Position numbers and translations under genes: made by a program. From the NCBI RefSeq assembly GCF_017815135.1, contig NZ_JAGJCF010000001.1, forward strand, positions 62,001 through 126,000: a stretch of 64,000 bases of DNA. The letters are read 5' to 3'. The stretch comes from Jiella mangrovi. GTDB taxonomy: Bacteria; Pseudomonadota; Alphaproteobacteria; Rhizobiales; Rhizobiaceae. Below are positions 18,274 to 26,819 of this stretch, piece after piece (within the stretch, counting starts at the first letter, position 1; every line of letters begins with the position of its first letter). The notes below the pieces were generated by a model. That model saw nothing but the letters and a program-made list of their open reading frames with translations, was not told the origin of the DNA and ran no database searches.

Positions 18274-20427
18274 ATGCCGAATGCGGATACAGGCGGCGTC
18301 GACGAGCCTGGAACGATCGCCGAGGACGAAGCCATCACCGAAGACACCGAAGCAGACCTCGACATCGACGGTGATTTCGACGACGGCGACGAGACCGGCG
18401 CGGACGATGCCGCTCCGTCGACGCCGGCCCCGTCGGCTGCCGCCGCCTTGATCGAGGCGATCGAGTGGGACGATGCCAGCCGGGCGGTCGAGGGCGAGCT
18501 GAAGGGCGCCGAGCTGATCGCCGCCCTGGTCCGGCGCCTGCCGAATTCGCCGGGCGTCTATCGCATGTTCGGTGCGGACGGCGAGATCCTCTATGTCGGC
18601 AAGGCGCGCTCGCTCAAGAAGCGCGTCTCCAGCTATGCGCGGTCCGGCGGCCATACCCAGCGCATCGCGCGGATGATCGCCAAGACCTGCAACATGGAAT
18701 TCGTGACGACGCGCACGGAGACCGAGGCGCTCCTGCTCGAGGCGAACCTCATCAAGCGGCTGCGGCCCCGCTTCAACGTCCTGATGCGGGACGACAAGTC
18801 GTTTCCCTACATCCTGATCAGCCAGGATCATGCCGCGCCGGCGATAATGAAGCATCGCGGCGCGAGGAACAGGAAGGGCCGCTATTTCGGGCCCTTCGCC
18901 TCGGCCGGTGCGGTCGGGCGGACGATCAACGCGCTGCAGCGGGCCTTCCTGCTGCGCACCTGCTCCGACAGCGTCTATGACGCGCGCACCCGGCCCTGCC
19001 TGCTCTATCAGATCAAGCGCTGCTCCGGCCCCTGCACCGGCGAGGTGAACGAACAGGAATATTCCGAACTCGTCGACGAGGCGACGGCGTTCCTGTCCGG
19101 CCATTCCAACGACGTGAAGACCTCGCTGTCCCATGCCATGCAGTCGGCTTCGAACGAACTCGATTTCGAGCGCGCCGCCGTCTACCGCGATCGCCTCGCC
19201 GCCCTCTCCCACGTCCAGAGCCATCAGGGCATCAATCCCGACGGCATCGAGGAGGCCGACGTCTTCGCCATCCATCAGGAAGGCGGCCTGACGTCGATCC
19301 AGGTGTTCTTCTTCCGCACCGGCCAGAACTGGGGCAACCGCGCCTATTTCCCCAAGGCCGATCCCCTGCTCGAGCCGGAAGCCGTGCTCGGCGCGTTTCT
19401 CGGCCAGTTTTACGACGACACGCCCGCGCCCCGGCTGGTCCTGCTTCCGGTCCGGATCGAGGACGAGGCGCTGCTCGGCGAGGCGCTCAGCCTCAAGGCC
19501 GACCGCAAGGTGCGCATCGAGGTGCCGTCGCGGGGCGCCAAGCGCGACCTCGTCGATCATGCGACCTCCAACGCCAAGGAAGCCCTCGGACGGCGGCTGG
19601 CGGAAACCTCGACACAGGCCCGGCTGCTCAAGGGGCTGCAGGAGACCTTCGGCCTTGCCAGCGTGCCCCGCCGGATCGAGGTCTACGACAACTCCCACAT
19701 CATGGGCACGGCCGCCGTGGGCGCGATGATCGTCGCCGGGGCCGAAGGCTTTGCCAAGAACCAGTACCGCAAGTTCAACATCAAGGGCGAGGACATCACG
19801 CCCGGCGACGATTTCGGCATGATGAAGGAGGTCATCCGGCGGCGCTTCTCGCGGCTGATCAAGGAGAATGCCGAGACCATGCCCGCGACGGCCGATACCG
19901 GCATTGCGAGCGAAGCGGCAACGCCCGGCGAAGACACCGTCGACGATCTCGCCGACGACGCGCCGATGCCGGCCTGGCCGGACCTCGTCCTGATCGACGG
20001 CGGCAAGGGGCAGATGTCGGCAGTGCGCGCCATTTTAGGCGAACTCGGCATTGCCGACCGCATCACCGCCATCGGCATCGCCAAGGGCGTCGACCGCGAT
20101 GCCGGCCGCGAGCGGTTCGTCATCGAAGGCCGGGAGCCGTTCTCGCTGCCGCCGCGCGACCCCGTGCTCTATTTCGTCCAGCGGCTGCGCGACGAGGCCC
20201 ATCGCTTCGCCATCGGCACCCACCGCGCCAAGCGCAAGAAGGAGCTGGTCAAGAACCCGCTCGATGAGATCGCCGGCATCGGCCCATCGAGAAAGCGCGC
20301 CCTCCTCCATCATTTCGGCACGGCGAAGGCCGTGTCCCGCGCAGCGCTCAGCGATCTCACCGAGGTCGAGGGCATCTCCGCGGCCACGGCGCAGCTGATC
20401 TACGATCATTTCCACGCCGGAGGGTGA
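18274..20427 (+). CDS. uvrC: Excinuclease ABC subunit C
   Basis: UvrC makes both incisions in nucleotide excision repair after UvrAB damage recognition. From ATG 18274 it is 717 residues. The GIY-YIG nuclease domain starts near residue 91 (SPGVYRMF, then [13 protein letters not shown]). A UvrB-interaction helix ([17 protein letters not shown]), the RNase-H-like second nuclease ([20 protein letters not shown]) and C-terminal helix-hairpin-helix motifs ([17 protein letters not shown]) follow. The ~90 residues before the GIY-YIG domain are strongly acidic and unusually long. The start is uncertain: ATG 18145 would add 43 residues. pgsA follows, as in many alphaproteobacteria. Confidence 0.95.
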   Translation: MPNADTGGVDEPGTIAEDEAITEDTEADLDIDGDFDDGDETGADDAAPSTPAPSAAAALIEAIEWDDASRAVEGELKGAELIAALVRRLPNSPGVYRMFGADGEILYVGKARSLKKRVSSYARSGGHTQRIARMIAKTCNMEFVTTRTETEALLLEANLIKRLRPRFNVLMRDDKSFPYILISQDHAAPAIMKHRGARNRKGRYFGPFASAGAVGRTINALQRAFLLRTCSDSVYDARTRPCLLYQIKRCSGPCTGEVNEQEYSELVDEATAFLSGHSNDVKTSLSHAMQSASNELDFERAAVYRDRLAALSHVQSHQGINPDGIEEADVFAIHQEGGLTSIQVFFFRTGQNWGNRAYFPKADPLLEPEAVLGAFLGQFYDDTPAPRLVLLPVRIEDEALLGEALSLKADRKVRIEVPSRGAKRDLVDHATSNAKEALGRRLAETSTQARLLKGLQETFGLASVPRRIEVYDNSHIMGTAAVGAMIVAGAEGFAKNQYRKFNIKGEDITPGDDFGMMKEVIRRRFSRLIKENAETMPATADTGIASEAATPGEDTVDDLADDAPMPAWPDLVLIDGGKGQMSAVRAILGELGIADRITAIGIAKGVDRDAGRERFVIEGREPFSLPPRDPVLYFVQRLRDEAHRFAIGTHRAKRKKELVKNPLDEIAGIGPSRKRALLHHFGTAKAVSRAALSDLTEVEGISAATAQLIYDHFHAGG

Positions 20428-20540
20428 AACATTCGACACGTTTGGGGGCGAATATGCCGATCAGCGCCCTTGCGCGGTTGACGCGGCCCGCCCCGCCGCG
20501 CTTTGAGAGACCAAATCGGATTTCCGCAGGCGATCGTTCC

Positions 20541-21122
20541 ATGGCGTCCAAGGCTTTGAGCCTTCCCAACATCCTCACCTATGCCCGGATCGTCTGCGTT
20601 CCGCTCGTCGTCATGTGCTTTTTCATGGAAGGCCAGCTGCGCAGCCCGGACTATGCACGCTGGACGGCGCTCGGCATCTTCATCGCCGCTTCGATCACCG
20701 ACTATTTCGACGGCTATCTGGCGAGAGCCTGGAATCAGTCCTCCACCATCGGCCGGATGCTCGATCCGATCGCCGACAAGCTGCTCGTCGCCGCCGTCCT
20801 GCTGCTTCTCGCCGCCGAAGGCAGCATTGCCGGCTGGAGCTTATGGGCCGCAATCATCATCCTGTGCCGCGAGATCCTCGTCTCGGGCCTTCGCGAATAT
20901 CTCGCCGAGCTGAAGGTTTCCGTCCCGGTGACGCGGCTCGCCAAATGGAAGACGACGATCCAGATGGTCGCCATCGCCTTCCTGCTCGCAGGTCCGGCGG
21001 GCGACGAGTTCCTGCCCGGCATCACCCAGGTCGGCCTCGTCCTCCTGTGGATATCGGCCCTCGTCACCCTCTACACCGGCTACGACTATTTTCGCGCCGG
21101 GCTCAGGCACATCGACGACTGA
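20541..21122 (+). CDS. pgsA: CDP-diacylglycerol--glycerol-3-phosphate 3-phosphatidyltransferase
   Basis: A 193-residue inner-membrane enzyme that makes phosphatidylglycerol phosphate, the precursor of phosphatidylglycerol and cardiolipin. The CDP-alcohol phosphotransferase motif is complete: D-Y-F-D-G-Y-L-A-R, then G-R-M-L-D and P-I-A-D. About five to six hydrophobic segments are visible. ATG 20541 (MASKALSLPNIL) matches the family N-terminus; longer in-frame starts do not. It is downstream of uvrC by 113 bases. In relatives moaD-moaE follow directly, but here they lie 3.4 kb away. Confidence 0.94.
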   Translation: MASKALSLPNILTYARIVCVPLVVMCFFMEGQLRSPDYARWTALGIFIAASITDYFDGYLARAWNQSSTIGRMLDPIADKLLVAAVLLLLAAEGSIAGWSLWAAIIILCREILVSGLREYLAELKVSVPVTRLAKWKTTIQMVAIAFLLAGPAGDEFLPGITQVGLVLLWISALVTLYTGYDYFRAGLRHIDD

Positions 21123-21189
21123 GCGAGCGGCAGACCACCGAATAGATCGGCTGCTTTCGACCCACTTCGCATTGTGCTTTGTTCGTCCT

Positions 21190-21230
21190 GTCGGACGCAA
21201 GGCGCGCTACGATTGGACACGCGGCGCTCT
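21190..21230 (+). repeat. Diverged intergenic repeat, copy 2 (two half-elements)
   Basis: Two successive imperfect versions of the half-element seen at 14639-14656 occur: TCGGACGCAAGGCGC (21191-21205) and TTGGACACGCGGCGCTCT (21213-21230). They lie just after pgsA, before the inserted cassette. Confidence 0.45.
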
Positions 21231-21231
21231 G

Positions 21232-21274
21232 ATACCAGCGCGACCCGGGGGAATGACCCTCGGGCCGCTGGTAT
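21232..21274. terminator. Long hairpin between pgsA and the MFS gene
   Basis: Outer arms ATACCAGC (21232-21239) and GCTGGTAT (21267-21274) pair perfectly. An inner CCCGGGGG/CCCTCGGG stem surrounds an AATGA loop. The hairpin lies between the convergent pgsA and MFS genes and probably terminates transcription from one or both sides, although no strong T-run follows. It could instead be a repeat element. Confidence 0.5.
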
Positions 21275-21418
21275 AAAGCCTGCGCGGCGATTGAGCGGTC
21301 ACCCCTTGGCAACGGTCAAAGACCGGGGCCGACGGTATGAGGTCACTTGAATGTTTTACAGCGACTGTCCGCTTCGAGCCCTTCGAGATTTTCCATAGGC
21401 GCCTGATTTGCACGAAAA

Positions 21419-22561
21419 TTACGCCGTTACGGGGTCGATCACGGCTTTTGCCCGAAAGACCCCGGCGAGGATCGCGATGCCACCAAAGCAAAGGACTGCT
21501 GGCGCCGGGCCGCTCTCCGCCATCAGAAGTCCGAAGACGGGGGCGCCAGCCGTCTGACCGACTGCCATCATCAGGAAGCCGACCATGAGCCCGGTTGCCG
21601 GACGGTTTGGGAGGGCTTGGACGCCCCAGACGAGATAAACTCCCGACACCATTACATACGCCCCGCCGAAGAGAGCGCCTCCGGCGAGCGTAAGAGCGGG
21701 AGGGGCAATACCCAATCCAATCAAGAGTATACTCGCGGCCATAAGCCCGAGGAAAGTCCAGTGAACCGCGTCTAGGCCGAAACGATTGACCAGCGAGCCG
21801 GCCCAGGCTCCGGCAATGCCGGCAGCACCGATGCAGGTCCACAATACGCCGGTTCCGGTCGGCCCCCACCCCAGCTGCTGCGAGACGAGCTGGCCTCCGA
21901 AGGACCATACGGCGGTGCTCGACGCGCCCATCAGGAACGACGCGGAAATCAGACGCAGGACCGGGCCGTTCATTGGAGGCAGACCGCCGGCCTCCGTGCC
22001 GCCATTCGAAGCTGGAAGGGAAACCGCAGCCGCGATGGCGAGCACCGCCGCCACGGCCGCGAACGCACCGAAGGCCAGCCGCCACTGCCCGGCAATGGCA
22101 AGGGCGATCGGTCCCGACAGGGCCACGCCCGCGCTCGTTCCGGCATTGATTATGGTGTTCGTGAGATCCTGACGGCTCTTGCGCACGCCCGCTGCCACTG
22201 CGGCGGCCATGGGCGGCGAGGCAAGGCCCGTAGTCGAACCGGCCACGATGACGGCGAAGGCCAGGATCAATGGTGACGGGGCAAGCGCGATCCCGGCCAT
22301 GCCGATGGCCGCAACACCAGCCGCCCCGACGGCGACCGCGCGCGCGCCGATCCGTTCCGTCAAAAGCGATGACGCGATGATCGCAACGCAATAGCCGGCA
22401 AAGGAGCCGCCCGAGATGATACCGCTGAGCGAGGGGCCAAGGCCAAGATCGCCGTCGATCTGCGGCAGGAACAGTCCAAATGCGAAGCGGGCGAAACCGT
22501 AGCAGACGGCGATCAGGGCAAAGCCCAGGGTTCCGATGCGAAGGGCCGGGCTCATGTGCAT
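21419..22561 (-). CDS. Major facilitator superfamily transporter (YbfB/YjiJ-like)
   Basis: A 380-residue polytopic inner-membrane protein with about 12 hydrophobic segments in two halves. The first half has RFAFGLFLPQI and SGIISGGSFAGY near its start and a short basic loop (TERIGARA) typical of MFS helices 2-3. The fold fits drug or metabolite efflux of the YbfB type; no substrate can be assigned. The ATG at 22561 lies one base after the oxidoreductase stop, so the two genes are coupled. The pair is divergent from a TetR gene with shared operators, suggesting inducible efflux or detoxification. Confidence 0.85.
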   Translation of the reverse strand: MHMSPALRIGTLGFALIAVCYGFARFAFGLFLPQIDGDLGLGPSLSGIISGGSFAGYCVAIIASSLLTERIGARAVAVGAAGVAAIGMAGIALAPSPLILAFAVIVAGSTTGLASPPMAAAVAAGVRKSRQDLTNTIINAGTSAGVALSGPIALAIAGQWRLAFGAFAAVAAVLAIAAAVSLPASNGGTEAGGLPPMNGPVLRLISASFLMGASSTAVWSFGGQLVSQQLGWGPTGTGVLWTCIGAAGIAGAWAGSLVNRFGLDAVHWTFLGLMAASILLIGLGIAPPALTLAGGALFGGAYVMVSGVYLVWGVQALPNRPATGLMVGFLMMAVGQTAGAPVFGLLMAESGPAPAVLCFGGIAILAGVFRAKAVIDPVTA

Positions 22562-22562
22562 G

Positions 22563-23645
22563 TCACCCAGCAACCTCTATGGCGAATTTGCCCAGATGAG
22601 ATTTCTTGAGAAACGCTTCCTGAGCAGCGCGCAGCTCGTGCAGCTGGCGACGCTCAGCTACGACCGGACGTATCTCTCCCGCCTCGATGTAGCGCACCAA
22701 GTCAGCGAAGACCCCCAAGTCCTGTCGGGTGCTTCCGAGAAGCGTCAGGTCCTTGAGGTATAAGGTTCGCAGGTCGAGCTCGACGATTGGCCCGGCGATG
22801 GCACCGGAGGTTACATAGCGGCCTTTCGGTACCAGCGCCTCCAGCAATGCAGGCCATCGCGGCCCGCCAACGAGGTCGAGCACGACATCGAAAGCGGCCT
22901 CGGGGAAAGCATCGTTTCGATCAATCGCGATGTCGGCTCCAAGCTCCTTCAGCGCCTCCATCTTTGCAGCACTGGTGACCGCCGTGACATGCGCGCCGCG
23001 GCGTTTGGCAAGCTGCACGGCGGCCGAGCCGACACCGCCGGAGGCACCCGTGATCAGCACCCGTTCCGCGCCCAGGGCCGCGCGCTGGATCATGCCCTCG
23101 GCGGTTGAGAACGCGCAGGGAAAGGAGGCAAGCTCGATATCGGAAAGCGCGCTGTCGATCCTCAAGGCGTGCTCGGACTCGACGGTCGTGTATTCGGCAA
23201 AGGCACCGTCGCGCTCGGAGCCGAAAGTCACGAGCGCATCGGGCTTCGCGCCGTTCGGACGATACATTGGTCGCACCAGAACCCGCTCGCCGACGCGCGC
23301 GCCGTCCACGCCCTCACCAACCGCGACGATCCTGCCGCAGCAATCGGCCCCCTGAATGCGCGGAAAGCTCAGCGCGCCGGACCACGCCCCGTCGCCGTCT
23401 GATGCACCGCCATATCCGTCCGTGGCTGCCGAGTTCGTGTCGCCCCGCACGGTCTTGGAATACCAGCCCGTCCGCGTGTTCACGTCGGTATTGTTCACCG
23501 AGGAGGCACCGACCCGGATGAGGACCTCGCCTGCGTCCGGTTGCGGCACCGGCACATCCTCGCGCAATTCCAGCTTGTCGAGACCTCCATGTCCGGTGAG
23601 GACGACGGCTTTCATCGTTGCGGGCATCGTTGCGGGTCGTTTCAT
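22563..23645 (-). CDS. Zinc-less medium-chain dehydrogenase/quinone-oxidoreductase-like protein
   Basis: A 360-residue member of the medium-chain dehydrogenase/reductase family. The N-terminal GroES-like domain starts MKAVVLTGHGG, with the family segment VGASSVNNTDVNTR, where quinone reductases lack the zinc-alcohol-dehydrogenase cysteine. The Rossmann domain carries VLITGASGGVGSAAVQLAKRRG. It is probably NADPH-dependent; substrate unknown. The ATG at 23645 has a GGAAG site; an in-frame GTG one codon upstream is less likely. It is the first gene of a two-gene operon with the MFS transporter, controlled from the operators at 23662-23705. Confidence 0.87.
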   Translation of the reverse strand: MKRPATMPATMKAVVLTGHGGLDKLELREDVPVPQPDAGEVLIRVGASSVNNTDVNTRTGWYSKTVRGDTNSAATDGYGGASDGDGAWSGALSFPRIQGADCCGRIVAVGEGVDGARVGERVLVRPMYRPNGAKPDALVTFGSERDGAFAEYTTVESEHALRIDSALSDIELASFPCAFSTAEGMIQRAALGAERVLITGASGGVGSAAVQLAKRRGAHVTAVTSAAKMEALKELGADIAIDRNDAFPEAAFDVVLDLVGGPRWPALLEALVPKGRYVTSGAIAGPIVELDLRTLYLKDLTLLGSTRQDLGVFADLVRYIEAGEIRPVVAERRQLHELRAAQEAFLKKSHLGKFAIEVAG

Positions 23646-23661
23646 CACAGCTTCCTTCGGG

Positions 23662-23679
23662 GTAGAGTGATCGCTCTAC
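23662..23679. promoter_or_regulatory. TetR-type operator 1
   Basis: An 18-base palindrome, GTAGAGTGATCGCTCTAC, with perfect 6-bp outer arms GTAGAG/CTCTAC. It lies 16 bases upstream of the oxidoreductase start in the divergent region. Assignment to the adjacent TetR protein is by position and symmetry. Confidence 0.75.
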
Positions 23680-23687
23680 TTGCGTAG

Positions 23688-23705
23688 GTAGAGGGATCAC
23701 TCTAC
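23688..23705. promoter_or_regulatory. TetR-type operator 2
   Basis: A second 18-base palindrome, GTAGAGGGATCACTCTAC, has the same 6-bp arms as operator 1, with centres 26 bases apart. It ends 10 bases before the TetR ATG, so bound repressor would block both divergent genes. Confidence 0.75.
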
Positions 23706-23715
23706 ACCGTCAACC

Positions 23716-24240
23716 ATGACAGACACGATGAGCAAGATTGCCGCCGGTCTCGAGCGCGCTTTTGCCCGCGGCGGCTTTGCAGAACCGTCCGTCGAGACCT
23801 TGCGCGATGCCGCTGGCGTCAGCCTCCGCACGCTTTACAAATACACCCCCTCTCGTGACGACATGGTTCTGGCGGCGTTGGAGAACCGGCATCAACGCTA
23901 CCTGTCGCATGTCTTCGATGGCCTGCCGGACAACACCGAAGACGCGACGAATGCCATTCTGGCGAGGGTCGGCACATGGATGGCAAAAGAGGCGTCGCAC
24001 GGCTGTCTGTTTCACGCCGCAGTGGCGGCCGACCCGAACAGCGATACGCTCCGCAGGTTCCTCAAACGCCACAAGGCGGAAGTCGCGTCCAGAGCGGCCG
24101 CGGCAACCGGCCTTGAGGTAGCCGAGACCGAACTGCTCGTGATCGTCGAGGGCCTGACCCAAGCGTGGCCGCTGCATGGCGATGCTGCCGTCGAGGCCGC
24201 GATTCGCTTGGCCCACGCGCTTCGGGTCTCACTTGGATAG
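23716..24240 (+). CDS. TetR/AcrR-family transcriptional regulator
   Basis: A 174-residue repressor. The N-terminal helix-turn-helix is recognisable (SVETLRDAAGVSLRTLYKYTPSRDDMVLAAL, about residues 24-55), and the C-terminal helical half should bind an inducer. It is divergent from the oxidoreductase-MFS operon, with two matching palindromes between them, so it most likely represses that operon and itself. The ligand is unknown. ATG 23716 is chosen; ATG 23728 is a possible alternative. Confidence 0.9.
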   Translation: MTDTMSKIAAGLERAFARGGFAEPSVETLRDAAGVSLRTLYKYTPSRDDMVLAALENRHQRYLSHVFDGLPDNTEDATNAILARVGTWMAKEASHGCLFHAAVAADPNSDTLRRFLKRHKAEVASRAAAATGLEVAETELLVIVEGLTQAWPLHGDAAVEAAIRLAHALRVSLG

Positions 24241-24541
24241 CTATTACCGCAATCGTTCGAGCAGTTTACGCGTCCATACAAATGGAATTTCACCCCCGCC
24301 GGTTCGGTAACGGCCATCAAAGTTCAACGGCTGCTTTTTCCCGCATAGGTGCCATCGGTCGGTTTAGCTGAAAACGGCCGTTCTCCGCCTTCCGGCAGAT
24401 TCCTCGCCGCGATAGCCACGCGACTTCTGCCACCCCTGTCCCGTTTGAACCGGCCACGCGGCAAGTCCAGTTTACGGCGTCCACTGGACAACCGCTCCCC
24501 CGCCCGCCATCTCGGGCAATAGTGGACAGGAGCTTTTTGAG
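24241..24541. other. Non-coding stretch between tetR and moaD
   Basis: No gene is supported in these 301 bases. A 7-bp inverted repeat GTCCAGT/ACTGGAC (24465-24471 and 24483-24489) precedes moaD, and an AGGAG ribosome-binding site lies just before the moaD ATG. I saw no conserved molybdenum-cofactor riboswitch core. It presumably carries the moaDE promoter needed after separation from pgsA. Confidence 0.4.
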
Positions 24542-24793
24542 ATGAAACTTGCCTATTTCGCCTGGGTGCGCGAGCGGATCGGCCTGGCCGAGGAAGAGGT
24601 CGCGCTGCCGGCCGGGGTCGTCACCGTCGGCGATCTCCTTCTTTGGCTGAAGGGCCGCGGCGAGACCTACGATGCGGCGCTGCAGGCGCCGGAGATCATC
24701 CGTGTTGCCATCGATCATGAACATGTCGATCATTCCGAGCCGCTCGCCGGCGCGAAGGAAGTCGCGATCTTTCCGCCGATGACGGGGGGCTGA
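24542..24793 (+). CDS. moaD: Molybdopterin synthase small subunit (sulphur carrier)
   Basis: An 83-residue ubiquitin-like protein whose C-terminal Gly-Gly (PPMTGG) is thiocarboxylated and gives sulphur to precursor Z in molybdopterin synthesis. KLAYFAWVRERIG at the start and VAIFPPMTGG at the end are diagnostic. moaE follows after three bases, so the two subunits are co-expressed. RBS AGGAG. In relatives it directly follows pgsA. Confidence 0.95.
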   Translation: MKLAYFAWVRERIGLAEEEVALPAGVVTVGDLLLWLKGRGETYDAALQAPEIIRVAIDHEHVDHSEPLAGAKEVAIFPPMTGG

Positions 24794-24796
24794 GCC

Positions 24797-25372
24797 ATGG
24801 CAGACACCCGCAACAGCGCCGACCTTGCCGCGACCATGTATGACGGCGCCCGGGAGACGAGCCCCGCAGGGAAGGCCCCGTTCGATAGCGGGGCCGACAC
24901 GCAGCGTTCCGAGATCGCGTTCGACATCCGCGTCCAGGCCGAAAGCATTGACGCGCGCGCCGTCACGGCCGCCCTCTCCGGCTCGGGCGCCGTCGGCGCG
25001 CTCGTGACCTTTACCGGCTATTGCCGCGACGAAGGCGGGCGGCTGAAGGCGCTGGAGCTCGAGCATTATCCCGGCATGGCACAAAAGCAGATCGAAAAGA
25101 TCGCCCGTGAGGCGGCTTCGCGCTGGCCCCTCATCGGCGTCGCTGCGATCCATCGCTATGGCCTGATCGCGCCCAGCGAGGAGATCGTCCTCGTCGCCTG
25201 CTCTTCGGCCCATCGGGGCGCCGCCTTCGAGGCCGCGAGCTTCCTGATGGACTTCATGAAGACTTCCGCCCCCTTCTGGAAGCGCGAGCACCTTAAGGAT
25301 GGCACCGTGGGCGGCTGGGTCGAGGCGAAGGACACCGACGACGCGGCCACGGGGCGCTGGCACCAGCTCTGA
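24797..25372 (+). CDS. moaE: Molybdopterin synthase catalytic subunit
   Basis: The large subunit of molybdopterin synthase, which forms the dithiolene from cyclic pyranopterin monophosphate. The core is typical: GALVTFTGYCRDEGG, LELEHYPGMAQKQ, IHRYGL, CSSAHRGAAFEA and the catalytic-lysine region APFWKRE. At 191 residues it carries about 38 extra residues at the N-terminus that look unstructured. A downstream start is possible, but no good internal ATG with a ribosome-binding site precedes the core. It is coupled to moaD. Confidence 0.95.
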   Translation: MADTRNSADLAATMYDGARETSPAGKAPFDSGADTQRSEIAFDIRVQAESIDARAVTAALSGSGAVGALVTFTGYCRDEGGRLKALELEHYPGMAQKQIEKIAREAASRWPLIGVAAIHRYGLIAPSEEIVLVACSSAHRGAAFEAASFLMDFMKTSAPFWKREHLKDGTVGGWVEAKDTDDAATGRWHQL

Positions 25373-25553
25373 GACGTGACTGCAAGTCCTGCAACGATCG
25401 CAGAAAGCAATCATTCACGGCGTGCCAATATATTGCAAAGCAACTTCGGCATTAGCAGCTGCAACAGCGATATATTACCAGAATTTACCATCAACGACTT
25501 TTCGTCGGCGCGCGAAGGGACTAGCCTTTCCTCTTTCGTCTGGGAGGGCACCC

Positions 25554-26081
25554 ATGAAGATCAAGGACAGACCGGAATTTCGCGACAAGCCGAAGCCGCT
25601 CAGCTTCGGCCCGGAGGACACGGCGATGGAAGCCGTCGCCGCGATGACCGACAAGAATGTCGGCTCGGTGATGGTGGTCGACGCAGCCGACAAGCTGATC
25701 GGCGTCGTCACCGAACGCGATATCCTGAAACGGCTGGTCGGTGCGAAGCGCGACCCCGAAGCCACCAAGCTGCGCGAGATCATGACCGCCAAGCCACGGG
25801 TGGCGAAGGCCGACGACGACCTCATCGAGTGGATGCGCGTGATGTCGGCCGAGCGGTTTCGCCGCCTGCCGATCGTCGACGATCAGGGCCGCGTCGTCTC
25901 GATCATGACGCAGGGCGACTTCGTCTCCTACACTTGGCCGAACCTCCTGCACCAGGCCCGCGAGGTGACGCGCTCGAGCGTCGGCAACAACTACCAGATC
26001 CTTCTCGTCGCCGGCTCCGTCGCGGTCTACACGCTCATCCTCGTCGCGGTCCTGGCGGCCTTCTTCGGCGGCGAGGCCTGA
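25554..26081 (+). CDS. CBS-domain pair protein with a C-terminal membrane helix
   Basis: A 175-residue protein with two CBS motifs: first NVGSVMVVDAADKLIGVVTERDIL, second ERFRRLPIVDDQGRVVSIMTQGD. CBS pairs bind adenosyl nucleotides and regulate partners. A single hydrophobic helix follows near residues 148-170 (ILLVAGSVAVYTLILVAVLA), so this one is probably tail-anchored, which is not usual for stand-alone CBS proteins. ATG 25554 has GGGAGGG upstream. No partner enzyme or channel is adjacent. Confidence 0.85.
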   Translation: MKIKDRPEFRDKPKPLSFGPEDTAMEAVAAMTDKNVGSVMVVDAADKLIGVVTERDILKRLVGAKRDPEATKLREIMTAKPRVAKADDDLIEWMRVMSAERFRRLPIVDDQGRVVSIMTQGDFVSYTWPNLLHQAREVTRSSVGNNYQILLVAGSVAVYTLILVAVLAAFFGGEA

Positions 26082-26089
26082 TCACAGCA

Positions 26090-26125
26090 GCGCCCTTGCG
26101 TCCATTCGCCCCCTTGCGTCCATTC
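26090..26125 (+). repeat. Tandem 18-base repeat, related to the intergenic palindrome (copy 3)
   Basis: Two head-to-tail copies, GCGCCCTTGCGTCCATTC (26090-26107) and GCCCCCTTGCGTCCATTC (26108-26125), differ at one position. The first resembles the inverted repeat unit seen at 32184 (AGCGCCGTGCGTCCGAAT). It lies directly after the CBS gene. Confidence 0.6.
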
Positions 26126-26220
26126 AAACGCGCAAAGGCCGCTTCGCCCCCTCAAGTCCGCGCGCCTTGGGCCTTCCGAAATGCGCGTTCGAAGTTCGGG
26201 CCGATCCTCCAAAACGAAGA

Positions 26221-26248
26221 CGCCCGGATGGCATGATCCATCCGGGCG
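26221..26248 (-). terminator. Terminator downstream of ndk
   Basis: A perfect 11-bp stem CGCCCGGATGG/CCATCCGGGCG with a 6-base loop. On the minus strand it is followed by TCTTCGTTTT, 46 bases after the ndk stop. It may also stop readthrough from the CBS gene on the other strand. Confidence 0.8.
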
Positions 26249-26294
26249 CGTCAAAACCGTGCCGCGCCACAAGGGCGCGATCGGACGTCTGGTC

Positions 26295-26717
26295 TCAGCC
26301 GACGATTTCGGTCTCGGAGAACCAGTAGGCGATCTCTTCCTTGGCCGTCTCCGGCGCGTCGGAGCCGTGGACCGAGTTCTCGCCGATCGACAGGGCGAAT
26401 TCCTTGCGGATCGTGCCGTCTGCGGCCTGGGTCGGGTTGGTCGCGCCCATCACTTCGCGGTTCTTGGCAATCGCATTCTCGCCCTGGAGAACCTGGACGA
26501 CCGTCGGGCCCGACGACATCGACTCGACCAGCTCACCGAAGAACGGACGCTCCTTGTGGACGGCGTAGAAGCCCTCGGCCTCGCGCTTGCTCATCCACAC
26601 GCGCTTGGAGGCGACGACGGTGAGGCCGGCTTCCTCGAGCTTGTGGATGATCGCGCCGGTCAGGTTGCGCCGCGTGGCATCGGGCTTGATCATGGAGAAG
26701 GTGCGTTCGAGCGCCAT
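26295..26717 (-). CDS. ndk: Nucleoside-diphosphate kinase
   Basis: A 140-residue cytosolic kinase that equilibrates nucleoside tri- and diphosphates through a phosphohistidine. [11 protein letters not shown] at the start, the Kpn-loop region and the catalytic histidine in GENSVHGSD are all present. Length is normal. It is transcribed alone, with a strong terminator just downstream. Confidence 0.97.
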   Translation of the reverse strand: MALERTFSMIKPDATRRNLTGAIIHKLEEAGLTVVASKRVWMSKREAEGFYAVHKERPFFGELVESMSSGPTVVQVLQGENAIAKNREVMGATNPTQAADGTIRKEFALSIGENSVHGSDAPETAKEEIAYWFSETEIVG

Positions 26718-26819
26718 AAGAATTCCTTGTCTTCGACATGGTGGGGAAACTGCCGCACCCTATAGCGACGCGGCTCTGCCGGGGCAAGCCGACGCCTGCG
26801 CAAATGCGCGCGGCTCGCG

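Noticed and set aside
17998-19698. A 566-codon minus-strand frame over uvrC
   Set aside because: It is an antisense shadow without family features; UvrC is complete on the plus strand.
26090-26125. The tandem repeat considered as a minimal CRISPR
   Set aside because: Two adjoining 18-base copies have no spacers and no cas genes are nearby.
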